The notes under the pieces: model-generated
What the model was told of the DNA's origin: nothing
Database searches by the model: none
The model's input: only the letters and a program-made list of their open reading frames with translations
Shown here: piece by piece, positions 42,667 to 52,095 of the stretch
Layout: every line of letters begins with the position of its first letter
Numbering within the stretch: position 1 is the first letter of the stretch
Assembly (NCBI GenBank): GCA_934096035.1
Contig: CAKOKX010000001.1
Coordinates: forward strand, 434,001 to 498,000
Direction of reading: 5' to 3'
Length of the DNA stretch: 64,000 nt
Source of the DNA: an uncultured Bacilli bacterium
GTDB taxonomy: Bacteria; Bacillota_I; Bacilli_A; RF39; UBA660
Made by a program: the position numbers and the translations under genes

Positions 42667-43288
42667 GATTAGGAACAATATATCCGTTACTTAAACAAAA
42701 TATAGTAAGTTTAGTTATGTTATCAAACTCTAGTTTAGTAAGAATATTTGAAATATAATTTCTTAAAGTACCTGAGGTTATATTTAATTCTTCGGCAATT
42801 TCATCTCTATCTTTAGCTTCACATATACATCTTATTATTTTAATTTCTTTATCTGAAAGATCTTTAAATTTTTCACTTTCTTCACTAAACATACAATTAT
42901 CTGGAAATAGAGTATATCCTTTTAGAACTTGACTGATACTAAAAAGTAATGATTCACTATCTGTGTCTTTATATATTAGTCCATCCAAATTATATTCTTT
43001 AGCAGTATTTAAAAAAGTAATTTCTGGTACACCAGTAATAGCAAGTATTTTTACTTTGTTATGATATTTATCTTTTACTTCTTTGGCATATTCTATACCA
43101 TTAGCACCTTCTTTAGTAACTACATCAGTTAATATTAAATCAGGTTTATATTTTTTATATAAATTCATCATATCTTTAGCACTAGTACAAGTACAGACAA
43201 TATCATAATCATTTGATAAAGTATTCTTTAACATATTGTTAAGCAGTGCTTGATCTTCAATAATCATTATTTTCTTCTTATTTACCAT
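42659..43288 (-). CDS. NarL/FixJ-type response regulator
   Basis: 209 residues from the ATG at 43288 on the minus strand, after TTGAGGTGAATATT; a GTG at 43297 lies inside that site. Receiver domain with acidic pocket IIEDQ, phosphoacceptor in DLILTDVVT and Lys in GLIYKDTD. The C-terminal LuxR-type helix-turn-helix is LSDKEIKIIRCICEAKDRDEI...SGTLRNYISNILTKL. It is convergent to the kinase operon rather than within it. Likely targets are the surface-protein genes to the right (inference). Confidence 0.9.
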   Translation of the reverse strand: MVNKKKIMIIEDQALLNNMLKNTLSNDYDIVCTCTSAKDMMNLYKKYKPDLILTDVVTKEGANGIEYAKEVKDKYHNKVKILAITGVPEITFLNTAKEYNLDGLIYKDTDSESLLFSISQVLKGYTLFPDNCMFSEESEKFKDLSDKEIKIIRCICEAKDRDEIAEELNITSGTLRNYISNILTKLEFDNITKLTIFCLSNGYIVPNQK

Positions 43289-43462
43289 AATATTCACCTC
43301 AAGAATATATAAATATTATATCATCAAAGTTGATTTTTTCATATATAAAACAATGAGTTTAATAGAAAAACTATTATTTTTGTCATATTTTTTTTAAAAT
43401 TTGTATTACCTTTTTCATCTATTTTAAAATACGAAAATGATATATAATATTATTATGATGAA

Positions 43463-44061
43463 ATGGTATGCTTACTAAAAGTAAAGAAAAAGAAGAAAGA
43501 AACACCTAAACAAGAAAAGAAAGAAGAAAGTATTAGTTTATCATTAATAATACTTATATTCACAAAACAGGAACAAAAACAAGTAAAGCAACTGCTAAAG
43601 TAGAAAATGCAAGTGGTAATGTTACTTATTCAGTATCTAATGATAGATGTATAAGTATTGATTCTAGTACAGGTGCAATAAGCACTAAATCTGTTCAAAA
43701 ACAAGAACTTTCATATTGTGCTGGTGGAGAAAAAATTACTGTAACTGCTACACTTCCAAGTGGTAAAAGTGCATCTCAAACATTAAACCTAGAAAAAGAC
43801 TTAATGTTAACTGCAGGTAATAATGAATATACTTATGTGGATAAAAATAGATATTTTAATACTGGCTCTAATGATTTTGCTGTTAAATCAAATCAAAGTA
43901 TAAAATGGTCTACAAGTGGAACAGTTTCAGGAAGTATTACAACAAATGATACTACTTGTATTGGAAAAGTAAATGCTACAACCAACTCATCTGCTACAAT
44001 TACTGCAACTACTGTTGGAGGACAAAAATTAGAAGTGTATTGTGTAGCCGTAGTAAATTAA
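43463..44061 (+). pseudogene. Frameshifted, 5'-truncated paralogue of the InlB-repeat surface protein
   Basis: The reading frame from ATG 43463 encodes KVKKKKKETPKQEKKEESISLSL and then shifts. The homologous continuation NNTYIHKTGTKTSKATAKVE is in another frame from about 43546 and stays open to a stop at 44059-44061. The whole matches the C-terminal half of the intact protein at 49,261-50,460: charged linker, then HYNGIKTAKASAKVENATGDVTYS and EKDLELT in the intact copy. The N-terminal membrane helix and InlB repeats are missing, and no ribosome binding site is seen. The frameshift lies at about 43,540-43,550. A decayed duplicate. Confidence 0.8.
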
Positions 44062-44085
44062 GGTATTAAATATTTAAAATGTGTC

Positions 44086-44125
44086 AAAAGTCATATTTTT
44101 TGCAAGAATAATATGACTTTTTTCA
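44086..44125 (+). terminator. Strong intrinsic terminator
   Basis: AAAAGTCATATT (44086-44097) pairs perfectly with AATATGACTTTT (44110-44121), followed by T. Ends the pseudogene region. Confidence 0.8.
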
Positions 44126-44179
44126 TCTATTAAAGAAAGTGAAAAAATAGTATAATTATATAGGAAGGAGGAAGATTTT

Positions 44180-47100
44180 ATGATAAAATCAAAAAGTGTA
44201 GTTAAAAAATTAACTACAATACTATTTACATTAGTATCAGTTTTCGCCATTGGACTAACTAATGTAAATGCAACAAAAACTGCAGAAGTTAATAATTATT
44301 CAGATTTAACTGATAAAATGAGTGATAATGTAACTGATGTAGTTAAACTTACTAGTGACATTAAATTAAGAGATGATTTTAAAACAACTTTCTCTCTTGA
44401 AATGTCTAAAACTTTGGATTTTAATGGGTTTACATTAACTATACCAGAAAAACAAACATTAGAATTGATATATAAAAATAGTTTAGACTTAAAATTCATT
44501 AATTCAAGTAGTAGTAAAACTGCTAAACTTAATATTTTAGCTCATAGCACAAACCCAATCTATAACGAAATTCAGAAAGCTGAATATACTGTTAATTTTG
44601 AAATAGATGGTGTGGATGTTGAATATGTGAAAGATTTTGAAACTTTTTGGAGATATGCAGGAAGCAACAGTTTTAATAATTTAGTTTTTAAAAATCTAAA
44701 AATAACAGGTTTTAATGTAATAACATATAAAGGTGAAGGAAAAACTATAAAATTTTCAAATGTTACTAAAGAAAGTATAAGTAGAGCTTCAACATTTTTA
44801 ATTAATAGTTCTGGTTTAACTGTTGATGATGTAATTGATGCTGATTCTGTTGTTGAATATTATCCTAGTAGTGGTACAAAAGTAACTGCTGATAGAACAG
44901 CAACGCTTGATACTATCGATGCTTATTGGGGTCCAATAACAGTTAAGAAAAAAGAAGTTCAAACATTAATGGCTACAACAGAAGATGAATTAATTGATGC
45001 TGTTAATCAAATTAATAATAGCAAAGACACTATTATTAAATTAGGCAAAGATATTAAGTTAACAAAGTTTATTAGATTTTATGTTTTAGGTAATGTTACT
45101 TTGGATTTAGCAGGTAATACTCTTGATGTAACAGAACACAATTTAACATTCTATTATGGTTATAAAGATGTAAATAATTATAATTTTAGAAGTAATTTAA
45201 CTATTAAAGATAGTGGCAATGGTAATAATGGTAAAATAATTGGAAAAGGATTTAATGGTAGAGTAAGACTATCTACTGAATATATGGCTGAAGACTTAAA
45301 AAATTTACCTAAGAATTATGGTTTTACTATTGATGGTGGAACTTATGCCGTTACTGGAACAAGTTCATGGGATGAATATGTGTTTTCTGTATTTGAGGAT
45401 TCAGAGCCTACGGAGCAAAACATTACTTTAAATGTTAATGTAAAAAAAGGTGTTTTTGAAGTTGGAAAAGCAGATGGTGAAATATTTTATTTACCCCCAT
45501 CTAATAAAACTAATATGAAAGCAAACTTCAATTTTGAAACACTTATGGTAAAAGGCCCAGGAGTTAAACTAGGAACCAATATTTTAGGTAAAAAAAGTAT
45601 TGATGATGTAATACCAAATGATACAAAATTATATTATACTGATAGTAATCAAGTAATTGAACTAGAAGATAGAACAAAATTAGTTGAAGATGTTAGAACT
45701 GATACAAGTACTAGTTACCCGCAATATATTAAACTTGCTAAAGAAACAGGTTTAAGTGTAGATAATGTTACATTACCAAATGTTACATTTGGATATACTG
45801 ATGGACCAGAAGCAACAATTAATATTACTAATATTGGTGCTGATAATTTAAAAGTTACTAATGTAACAGTATCTGATACAGATAAATTTGAAATCATTGG
45901 AGATACACAACCAACAATAGGTATTGGTGCAATAAATAATGATTTTAAAATTAAAGCAAAATCTGGTCTATCTGCTGGAACATATACACCAACAATTACT
46001 GTAACTGATGAAAATAATAAAACATATACAGCAACTGTTACATTAAAAGTTGAAAAGAAAAATTATGAAGGAATAGTAATTAACTATCCAAGTAATTGGA
46101 TATATAATAGCAATCCGACTTTAAGTATAACAGGATTAGAATCTTTAGGAAGTGATGAATATGAAGTTTATTATTCAAAAGAAACAACTCCTGGAAATTA
46201 TGAAAATATAGGAAATAAATTACCTATAGTGGTAGGTAAATATAAAGTAAATGTAAAAATCACAAGTGTAAACTATATTGAAAGTGAAAGTAATGTTGAT
46301 TTTGAAATTAAACCAATTACTACAGAAGTAAAAGTAAAAAGTTATGATGAAACATTTACTTATGATGGATTAGAACACACAAAAAATGCTTATGATGTTT
46401 TATGGGCAAATAATGCAAGCCCAATAACTGATAAAAAATTACCTAATGGTGATAAAGTTACTGCAGTAATTACTGGTAAAGTAAGAGATGTTAAAGATAC
46501 AGCTCTTGAAAATAATACAATTGGAGAAATTACTATAACAAATGCTGAGGGTGTTGATGTAACTAGTTGTTACTCAAATATTGTAAAAGCTGCTGGTAAA
46601 TTAACAGTAAACCCAATTACAACATCAATAGTTGTAACAGCTAGTTCAGATACTAAAGTATATGATGGTGCTGATTTAACAAAAAATACTTATACATATA
46701 CTAATGGTGTATTACTAGCAGGTGATATGTTAGAAGCTACAATTACTGGTAGCCAAAAATTTGTAGGTTCTTCAAATAATACTGTAAGCAATGTTAAAGT
46801 AATGAGAAATGGTGAAGATATTACTTCTAACTATACAATTGGAACACATGTAAATGGTGTACTTGAAGTAACAAGTGCAGAACAACCTTTAGCAATTGCA
46901 GATCAATATGTAAGAGTTAATGGTTCTATATCAAAAGGTTATTTAGAACAATCAGTAACTGGAAATGTAGGAAACATTGATTTTACTATTAAATCAGGAG
47001 ATGCGCTTACATATAATGCTATAAACGAAGAATTTGTAGCAGGAGCTACTGAAGGTGATGTTGTAATAACTGTTACAGCAGCAAAAATGGATCTTGGTGG

Positions 47101-48718
47101 AGATAATACTCCTGAATGGAAAGAAACAACAAAAGATTTTACAATTCATGTTGTAAATAAAACTGATGTAAATATTGGAGGACTTTCTAATAATGAAACA
47201 TTTACTTATGATGGAAATCCTAAAATGCCAACAGGAACAATTAGTGTTAATGCTGGAACAGTAAATGTTAGTGATTTAGATGTATTATATGAAGGAACTG
47301 GTTCTACATCATATAGTAGTGCTACAGCTCCTACAAACGCTGGTACTTATACAGTTACATATAAAGTTCCTGATACAAATACAAATTACACTGGAACATT
47401 TAGTGTAGCATTCACTATTAAAAAAGCTAGTCTTGAAAAAGTAACTTTAGATAATGATTCTTATGTATATAATGGCAGTGAAATAACACCTACATTAAAT
47501 AATGTAAATGATAATATCAAAATATCTGGAGTTACTACTAAGAAAGATGCATCAACCAATATAATCTATGCTGAGCTTAAAGATAAAAATAATTATGAAT
47601 GGAAAGATTTTACAAATGATAGAATTGTATTATCTTGGACCATAGATCAAGCAACACCAGAATATACAGTGCCAACTGATCTTACTGGAATTAAAGGTGA
47701 AACATTAAATGATGTGGAACTTCTAGATAGATTTACTTGGAATGATGCAAGCATAGTATTAACAGTTGGAACAAATACATATAAAGCTACATATACACCT
47801 GTTGATACTACAAACTATAAAACAATAACTGATATTGATATTGAGGTTGTAGTTTTAGATAAGTTTAATGTAATAACATCAGTACCTGGTGGTAATGGTA
47901 CAATTACACCAAGTATATTAGGTGCTGTTGAAGGAACAAATGTTGAAATTACATTTATTCCAGATACTGGTTATATGATTGACAAAGTATTAGTAAATAC
48001 AGTAGAAACTACAGTAACTGGTAATAAAATAGAACTTACAGTAGATGAAGAAAAAGATGTTGCTGTAAGTTATAAGAAAATACCGTTTACTATAACTGTT
48101 AAAGATGTAGCTGGTGCTACTATTACACCAAATGGAGCAGTTTCTGTTAATTATGGAGATACACAAGAATTTACTATAACTGCAAATAACGGATATAAAC
48201 TAGTTAAAGTTCTAGTTGATGAAACTGATAAAACCGCTGACATGGTAAACAATACTTTAAAACTAACAAATATAACATCTAATATTAATTTAGAAGTTGT
48301 AGTTGAAAGAATAGTTTATGAAGTAACTGATGGAGCAAATCAAAAATATACAATCACTGAAAGTGATGAAGCTAAATTCAGAATTAATGCTGATTTTAGT
48401 AAATTTGTAGATGGTGGTAAGGTATATGTTGATAATGAATTAGTAGATTCTAAAAATTATACAGCAGAAAGTGGTAGTACAATTATTACATTGAAAAAAG
48501 CATTTGTTGATAAACTATCTGTTGGAGAACACACTTTAAAAGTTGTCTTTAATGATGGGGGAGAAGCATCAACAATGTTTAATGTAGCAAGAGTTGAAGT
48601 ACTAATAGATAATCCAAGTACTTATGATAATGTTTTCAAATATATTGGAGCTAGTATCATTTCAGTAATTGGTTTAGTTAGTGTTGGAATATACAGTTAT
48701 AGAAGAAAGCAAAACTAA
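44180..48718 (+). CDS. Large wall-anchored adhesin with MBG and Ig-like repeats
   Basis: 1512 residues; GGAAGGAGGAAG precedes ATG 44180. Signal peptide ends near TNVNA. Residues 35-500 are beta-rich with right-handed-helix-like segments (LDFNGFTLTI, LDLAGNTLDV). Then several MBG-type modules (FTYDGLEHTKNAYDV, KVYDGADLTKNTYTY, FTYDGNPKMPTGTI, YVYNGSEITPTL) and two repeats of the VPGGNGTITPS/ITPNGAVSVNYG type follow. The C-terminus has NPSTYDN, a hydrophobic helix and RRKQN, an NPxTxDN sorting signal typical of class B/D sortases. Presumably anchored by the sortase at 12 kb. Role in adhesion is inferred from architecture. Confidence 0.85.
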   Translation: MIKSKSVVKKLTTILFTLVSVFAIGLTNVNATKTAEVNNYSDLTDKMSDNVTDVVKLTSDIKLRDDFKTTFSLEMSKTLDFNGFTLTIPEKQTLELIYKNSLDLKFINSSSSKTAKLNILAHSTNPIYNEIQKAEYTVNFEIDGVDVEYVKDFETFWRYAGSNSFNNLVFKNLKITGFNVITYKGEGKTIKFSNVTKESISRASTFLINSSGLTVDDVIDADSVVEYYPSSGTKVTADRTATLDTIDAYWGPITVKKKEVQTLMATTEDELIDAVNQINNSKDTIIKLGKDIKLTKFIRFYVLGNVTLDLAGNTLDVTEHNLTFYYGYKDVNNYNFRSNLTIKDSGNGNNGKIIGKGFNGRVRLSTEYMAEDLKNLPKNYGFTIDGGTYAVTGTSSWDEYVFSVFEDSEPTEQNITLNVNVKKGVFEVGKADGEIFYLPPSNKTNMKANFNFETLMVKGPGVKLGTNILGKKSIDDVIPNDTKLYYTDSNQVIELEDRTKLVEDVRTDTSTSYPQYIKLAKETGLSVDNVTLPNVTFGYTDGPEATINITNIGADNLKVTNVTVSDTDKFEIIGDTQPTIGIGAINNDFKIKAKSGLSAGTYTPTITVTDENNKTYTATVTLKVEKKNYEGIVINYPSNWIYNSNPTLSITGLESLGSDEYEVYYSKETTPGNYENIGNKLPIVVGKYKVNVKITSVNYIESESNVDFEIKPITTEVKVKSYDETFTYDGLEHTKNAYDVLWANNASPITDKKLPNGDKVTAVITGKVRDVKDTALENNTIGEITITNAEGVDVTSCYSNIVKAAGKLTVNPITTSIVVTASSDTKVYDGADLTKNTYTYTNGVLLAGDMLEATITGSQKFVGSSNNTVSNVKVMRNGEDITSNYTIGTHVNGVLEVTSAEQPLAIADQYVRVNGSISKGYLEQSVTGNVGNIDFTIKSGDALTYNAINEEFVAGATEGDVVITVTAAKMDLGGDNTPEWKETTKDFTIHVVNKTDVNIGGLSNNETFTYDGNPKMPTGTISVNAGTVNVSDLDVLYEGTGSTSYSSATAPTNAGTYTVTYKVPDTNTNYTGTFSVAFTIKKASLEKVTLDNDSYVYNGSEITPTLNNVNDNIKISGVTTKKDASTNIIYAELKDKNNYEWKDFTNDRIVLSWTIDQATPEYTVPTDLTGIKGETLNDVELLDRFTWNDASIVLTVGTNTYKATYTPVDTTNYKTITDIDIEVVVLDKFNVITSVPGGNGTITPSILGAVEGTNVEITFIPDTGYMIDKVLVNTVETTVTGNKIELTVDEEKDVAVSYKKIPFTITVKDVAGATITPNGAVSVNYGDTQEFTITANNGYKLVKVLVDETDKTADMVNNTLKLTNITSNINLEVVVERIVYEVTDGANQKYTITESDEAKFRINADFSKFVDGGKVYVDNELVDSKNYTAESGSTIITLKKAFVDKLSVGEHTLKVVFNDGGEASTMFNVARVEVLIDNPSTYDNVFKYIGASIISVIGLVSVGIYSYRRKQN

Positions 48719-48757
48719 GAAAGTTAGGGTTTTCTCTAACTTTCTTTCTATATTTTT
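48718..48757 (+). terminator. Intrinsic terminator of the adhesin gene
   Basis: AGAAAGTTAG (48718-48727) pairs perfectly with CTAACTTTCT (48736-48745), followed by T-rich sequence. Confidence 0.7.
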
Positions 48758-48766
48758 AAGGTAAAT

Positions 48767-49249
48767 ATGAAAAAGAAAAAATTAAAAAAAATAATAATTT
48801 TATTAATTATTATGTGTATATTAATAATAGGTATAGTTTTAATAATTAATTCATTTAAAAAGCCATATGTTGGTAAAATAAAAGATGGAAAAGTTGAATA
48901 TATTGATAGAATTGTAAATGTAACAGTATATCCTGAAAAGAAGAAAACATTAATTGAATTTGAAAATAATAAAGATTTAATAGATAATTGTATTATATCA
49001 AATGAGTTATATGAGAAATTTAAAAATAAGGATCCATTATATAACATAACTGTTAAAGATTATTCTAAATTATCTAACTTATCTGCTAAAGAAAACTATA
49101 ATATTAATAAAGCATTACAAATGAAATATATAAATGAAAGTGATAGCTATATTAAATATTATGCTATGACATGTGGATTTAAAAATGAAAAGGAATTATT
49201 AAAATATACTGATCAAGTAATTAAACTTGCCAATAAGGTAAAAAAATAA
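48767..49249 (+). CDS. Small membrane-anchored protein
   Basis: 160 residues; TAAGGTAAAT precedes ATG 48767. A very basic N-terminus (KKKKLKK), one membrane helix (about 8-30), then a hydrophilic helical exterior part with two Cys (NCIISNELY, AMTCGFKNE). No family recognised. Twelve bases before the InlB-repeat gene, with which it is probably co-transcribed. Confidence 0.65.
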   Translation: MKKKKLKKIIILLIIMCILIIGIVLIINSFKKPYVGKIKDGKVEYIDRIVNVTVYPEKKKTLIEFENNKDLIDNCIISNELYEKFKNKDPLYNITVKDYSKLSNLSAKENYNINKALQMKYINESDSYIKYYAMTCGFKNEKELLKYTDQVIKLANKVKK

Positions 49250-49260
49250 GGAGATTATAT

Positions 49261-50460
49261 ATGGAAAAAAATAAAAATGAAACTAAAAAAATAAAACTTA
49301 TAGTGCTAACATTATTACTACTTATAATAATTGGTGCAATATCATTTTGTATATGGTTTTTTAATCGTAAATTTGAAATTACATTTGATTTAAATAATGG
49401 AACGAAAAGTGATGTTGTATTAGTTAAGTACAATAAAACAATTGATGATGAAGATATAAAAGGAAAAGATAAATTAGGAGAAAAATTTATTGGTTGGTTC
49501 TTAGTTGTGGGACAAAAAGATGGAGAAGACGTACTTGCCGATAAACCTTTTGATTTTAGTACAGAAATAAAAGAAAATATTAAATTAAAGGCTGTATATG
49601 AAGGAATTGTTGAAAAAATTACAATTAAATTTGATACAAAAGGTGGAAGTAAAATTTCTCCGATAACTATTAATAAAGGTGAAGTACTTATATTACCAAA
49701 AAATCCAACATTAAAGGGAAGTATATTTAAAGGTTGGGTTGATAAAAATGAAAAACCAATTTACAATAAGGCCTTACTAGCAGAAGATACAACTCTTTAC
49801 GCAAAATGGGAAAAAGTAAAAGTTGAAAAGAAAGAAGAACCAAAAATCGAAGAACCTAAGAAAGAAGAACCTACGATTGAAGTTAAACCAGAAAAAATTA
49901 CATTAAGCTTATCAAGAGATACAATTCATTATAATGGAATAAAAACAGCAAAAGCGAGTGCAAAAGTAGAAAATGCAACAGGTGATGTTACATACTCATT
50001 AAGTAATACATTATGTATGGGTATTGATGCTAAAACTGGAGTTATTACAGCTAAAAATAATGGGGCATGTTCAAAAGGTGCAGCGATTAAAGTTTATGCA
50101 AAAACACCAAGTGGAACTACTGCTGAGCAAACAATTTATTATGAAAAAGACTTAGAATTAACATCAAAAGGAGAGTCTTATAGTAAATATGCTTCTTTTT
50201 ATGGAGATAGTAATGGTTATTATGTAACTGCAAATCAAAATGTAACTTGGGATGTAACTTTTACTTCATCAGTAAGCTATGAATATACATATAAAAATTA
50301 TATAAGTAAAACATCAACATCTGTAAAAGGTGGTTATACATTTGATACTATTGTAGCATCAACGGGTGCAATTAGTAAAGTTACGGGTGATGTAAGATTA
50401 CACGCAAAAACAAAAGCAGAACAAAAATTCTTTGTTGATATAAAGTTGCCTGTTAATTAA
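49261..50460 (+). CDS. Membrane-anchored protein with InlB (Listeria-Bacteroides) repeats
   Basis: 399 residues; AAGGAGATTATAT precedes ATG 49261. One membrane helix (about 15-36), then two InlB-type repeats (FEITFDLNNGTKSD...FIGWF; TIKFDTKGGSKISPI...FKGWVDKN...LYAKWEK). A Lys/Glu/Pro linker and a C-terminal Ig-like region with CMGIDAKTGVITAKNNGACS follow. InlB repeats are found on surface and host-contact proteins. The pseudogene at 43.5-44.1 kb is a paralogue of its second half. Confidence 0.8.
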   Translation: MEKNKNETKKIKLIVLTLLLLIIIGAISFCIWFFNRKFEITFDLNNGTKSDVVLVKYNKTIDDEDIKGKDKLGEKFIGWFLVVGQKDGEDVLADKPFDFSTEIKENIKLKAVYEGIVEKITIKFDTKGGSKISPITINKGEVLILPKNPTLKGSIFKGWVDKNEKPIYNKALLAEDTTLYAKWEKVKVEKKEEPKIEEPKKEEPTIEVKPEKITLSLSRDTIHYNGIKTAKASAKVENATGDVTYSLSNTLCMGIDAKTGVITAKNNGACSKGAAIKVYAKTPSGTTAEQTIYYEKDLELTSKGESYSKYASFYGDSNGYYVTANQNVTWDVTFTSSVSYEYTYKNYISKTSTSVKGGYTFDTIVASTGAISKVTGDVRLHAKTKAEQKFFVDIKLPVN

Positions 50461-50484
50461 TATTAAAAAAGTATTAAAAAATAT

Positions 50485-50513
50485 TTGACAAACATATAAT
50501 AATGGTGTAAAAT
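50485..50513 (+). promoter_or_regulatory. Promoter of the infC-rpmI-rplT operon
   Basis: TTGACA (50485-50490), 17 bases, TAAAAT (50508-50513). Consensus-grade. Confidence 0.75.
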
Positions 50514-50519
50514 ATCATT

Positions 50520-50655
50520 GTTACATTGAAAAAGGAAAGCGATTTAGTATCCACCTGATTGCAAAAAGCAATGGGTAAATGCCAGTTAAGTATTTAAAAT
50601 TACTTTGATATACTTTTTGGAGAATGGATACTAAATGTATCCATTTTTTAATGAC
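50520..50655 (+). promoter_or_regulatory. L20-type leader with terminator/antiterminator switch
   Basis: The terminator AATGGATAC (50623-50631), TAAAT loop, GTATCCATT (50637-50645) and T run precedes infC. An upstream ATTTAGTATCCA (50542-50553) is fully complementary over 12 bases to TGGATACTAAAT (50625-50636). The two structures exclude each other. A small hairpin ATTGC/GCAAT lies between. This fits the known low-GC Gram-positive L20 leader, in which excess L20 causes termination; the L20 binding itself is not shown here. Confidence 0.8.
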
Positions 50656-50671
50656 GTTGGAGGTGCTTAAT

Positions 50672-51211
50672 ATAGCAAAGTTTGATAGTAATGAACTACC
50701 AATCAATGAAAATATTCGTGTTGAAGAATTGATGGTAATCGGGCCAAATGGCGAAAAGATGGGATTAAAAAAACTAAATGATGCATTAACTCTTGCAGGT
50801 TATGCTGGACTTGATTTAGTTCTAATGAATGGTAATGGCGTACCAGCTGTTGCTAAAATAATGGATTACAATAAATATCGTTATGAAAAACAAAAGAAAC
50901 TAAAAGAAAGTCAAAAGAAAGCAAGAGAAGCAAATAAAGAGTTAAAAGAATATCGTTTATCAGTAACCATTGATGTTGGAGACTTTGAAACAAGAAGAAA
51001 AAACGCTAAGGAATATCTTGAAAAAGGACATAAAATTAGAGCATTCATTCGTTTTAAAGGTCGTCAAATGGCTAGACCAGAATTAGGTCGTGATGTATTA
51101 CTTAAATTTGCAGATGCTTTAAGTGAGGTATCAGTAATTGAAACTGAACCAAAGCAAGAAGGAAGACAAATTGCAATGATTTTAGCACCAAAAAAGAAAG
51201 AAGGAAATTAA
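50672..51211 (+). CDS. infC: Translation initiation factor IF-3, probable AUA start
   Basis: 179 residues. The N-terminal IF-3 sequence (AKFDSNELPINENIRVEEL) starts right after an ATA codon at 50672, eight bases from GGAGG (50659-50663). No in-frame ATG or TTG is suitably placed; the upstream ATG at 50624 lies inside the leader hairpin. Rare initiation codons (AUU/AUA/AUC) are typical of infC and allow IF-3 to control its own synthesis. The N-domain, linker (KYRYEKQKKLKESQKKAREA) and C-domain (FKGRQMARPELG) are complete. First gene of infC-rpmI-rplT. Confidence 0.9.
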   Translation: MAKFDSNELPINENIRVEELMVIGPNGEKMGLKKLNDALTLAGYAGLDLVLMNGNGVPAVAKIMDYNKYRYEKQKKLKESQKKAREANKELKEYRLSVTIDVGDFETRRKNAKEYLEKGHKIRAFIRFKGRQMARPELGRDVLLKFADALSEVSVIETEPKQEGRQIAMILAPKKKEGN

Positions 51212-51212
51212 T

Positions 51213-51407
51213 ATGGCAAAATGTAAACAAAAAACACATAGTTCAAGTTCAAAAGTATTTAAAAAGAAAAAAAATGGTACTTTAACTTATATGAAGTCAG
51301 GAAGTAACCATAAGACTGGAAAAGATACAGCAAAAGCAGTTAGACAAAGACGTAATAAAGGTACGTTAGCAAAAGGAGATAGTAGCAGATTAAAATCTGT
51401 TATCTAA
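51213..51407 (+). CDS. rpmI: 50S ribosomal protein L35
   Basis: 64 residues, normal length; GAAGGAAATTAAT precedes ATG 51213, one base after the infC stop. Family pattern MAKCKQKTHSSSSKVFKKKKNG and the basic RRNKGTLAKGDSSRLKSV end. Lies between infC and rplT as in nearly all bacteria and is controlled by the same leader. Confidence 0.95.
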   Translation: MAKCKQKTHSSSSKVFKKKKNGTLTYMKSGSNHKTGKDTAKAVRQRRNKGTLAKGDSSRLKSVI

Positions 51408-51425
51408 TCATGGAGGTGAAATAGT

Positions 51426-51977
51426 ATGGCAAGAGTTAAAGGCGGAAACGTTTCTAAAAATAGAAGAAGAAAAGTTTTAAAAGAAGCAAAAGGTTACTTT
51501 GGAAGTAAACACAGATTATATAAAACTGCACAAGAACAAGTTTTCCATAGTGGAGCATATGCTTATAGAGACAGAAGACAAAATAAAAGAAATTTCAGAA
51601 AATTATGGATTACAAGAATCAATGCTGCATGTCGTGAAAATGAAATTAGTTATTCTAAATTTATAAATGGACTTGCAAAAGCTGGTATTGAAATCAATAG
51701 AAAAATGTTATCAGAAATGGCTATTGATGATCCTAAATCTTTCACTAGCTTAGTAGAAACTGCTAAAAAAGCTTTAAATGGTGAAGTAAAAGTAACTAAA
51801 AAAGAAGTTAAAGCTGAAACTAAAGAAGTAAAAGTTGAAAAGAAAGAAACTAAGAAAGTTGAAAAAGAAGATTTAAGTTCAAAAACTTTAGCAGAATTAA
51901 AAGCACTTGCTAAAGAAAAAGGAGTAAAAGGTTACTCTGCAATGAAAAAAGATGAATTATTAGCATCTTTAAAATAG
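51426..51977 (+). CDS. rplT: 50S ribosomal protein L20 with extra C-terminal domain
   Basis: 183 residues; usual L20 has about 118. Residues 1-118 are normal L20 (MARVKGGNVSKNRRRKVLKEAKGYFGSK-type start, RKLWITRINAACRE). Residues 119-150 are a Lys/Glu/Val repeat linker (KKEVKAETKEVKVEKKETKK). Residues 153-183 (KTLAELKALAKEKGVKGY then MKKDEL) resemble the Rho N-terminal/SAP-like helical fold. The same tail occurs on S2 in this window. L20 is needed for early 50S assembly and represses its own operon. GGAGGTGAAATAGT precedes ATG 51426. Confidence 0.95.
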   Translation: MARVKGGNVSKNRRRKVLKEAKGYFGSKHRLYKTAQEQVFHSGAYAYRDRRQNKRNFRKLWITRINAACRENEISYSKFINGLAKAGIEINRKMLSEMAIDDPKSFTSLVETAKKALNGEVKVTKKEVKAETKEVKVEKKETKKVEKEDLSSKTLAELKALAKEKGVKGYSAMKKDELLASLK

Positions 51978-51980
51978 TGC

Positions 51981-52009
51981 TTGCAAAAGAGTGAGTTTTA
52001 AATTATAAT
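51981..52009 (+). promoter_or_regulatory. rpsO-pnp promoter
   Basis: TTGCAA (51981-51986), 17 bases, TATAAT (52004-52009), starting three bases after the rplT stop. Confidence 0.75.
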
Positions 52010-52030
52010 AAATATATCTGAAGTTTATTC

Positions 52031-52071
52031 TTGGTTTTGATATCTCCAAATCAATACTACGATTAAACCAA
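52031..52071 (+). promoter_or_regulatory. Candidate S15 leader structure
   Basis: TTGGTTT (52031-52037) can pair with AAACCAA (52065-52071), enclosing a second hairpin TTGAT/ATCAA (52037-52041 with 52050-52054). S15 represses its own mRNA through leader structures in many bacteria; similarity to a specific known class is not established here. Confidence 0.45.
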
Positions 52072-52095
52072 TTAAGAAAGTGGGAGGGAAAAATT

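Noticed and set aside
43540..43612. Programmed frameshift in the surface-protein remnant
   Set aside because: No slippery heptamer or stimulatory structure was seen, and the copy also lacks its 5' half and a binding site, so decay is the simpler view.
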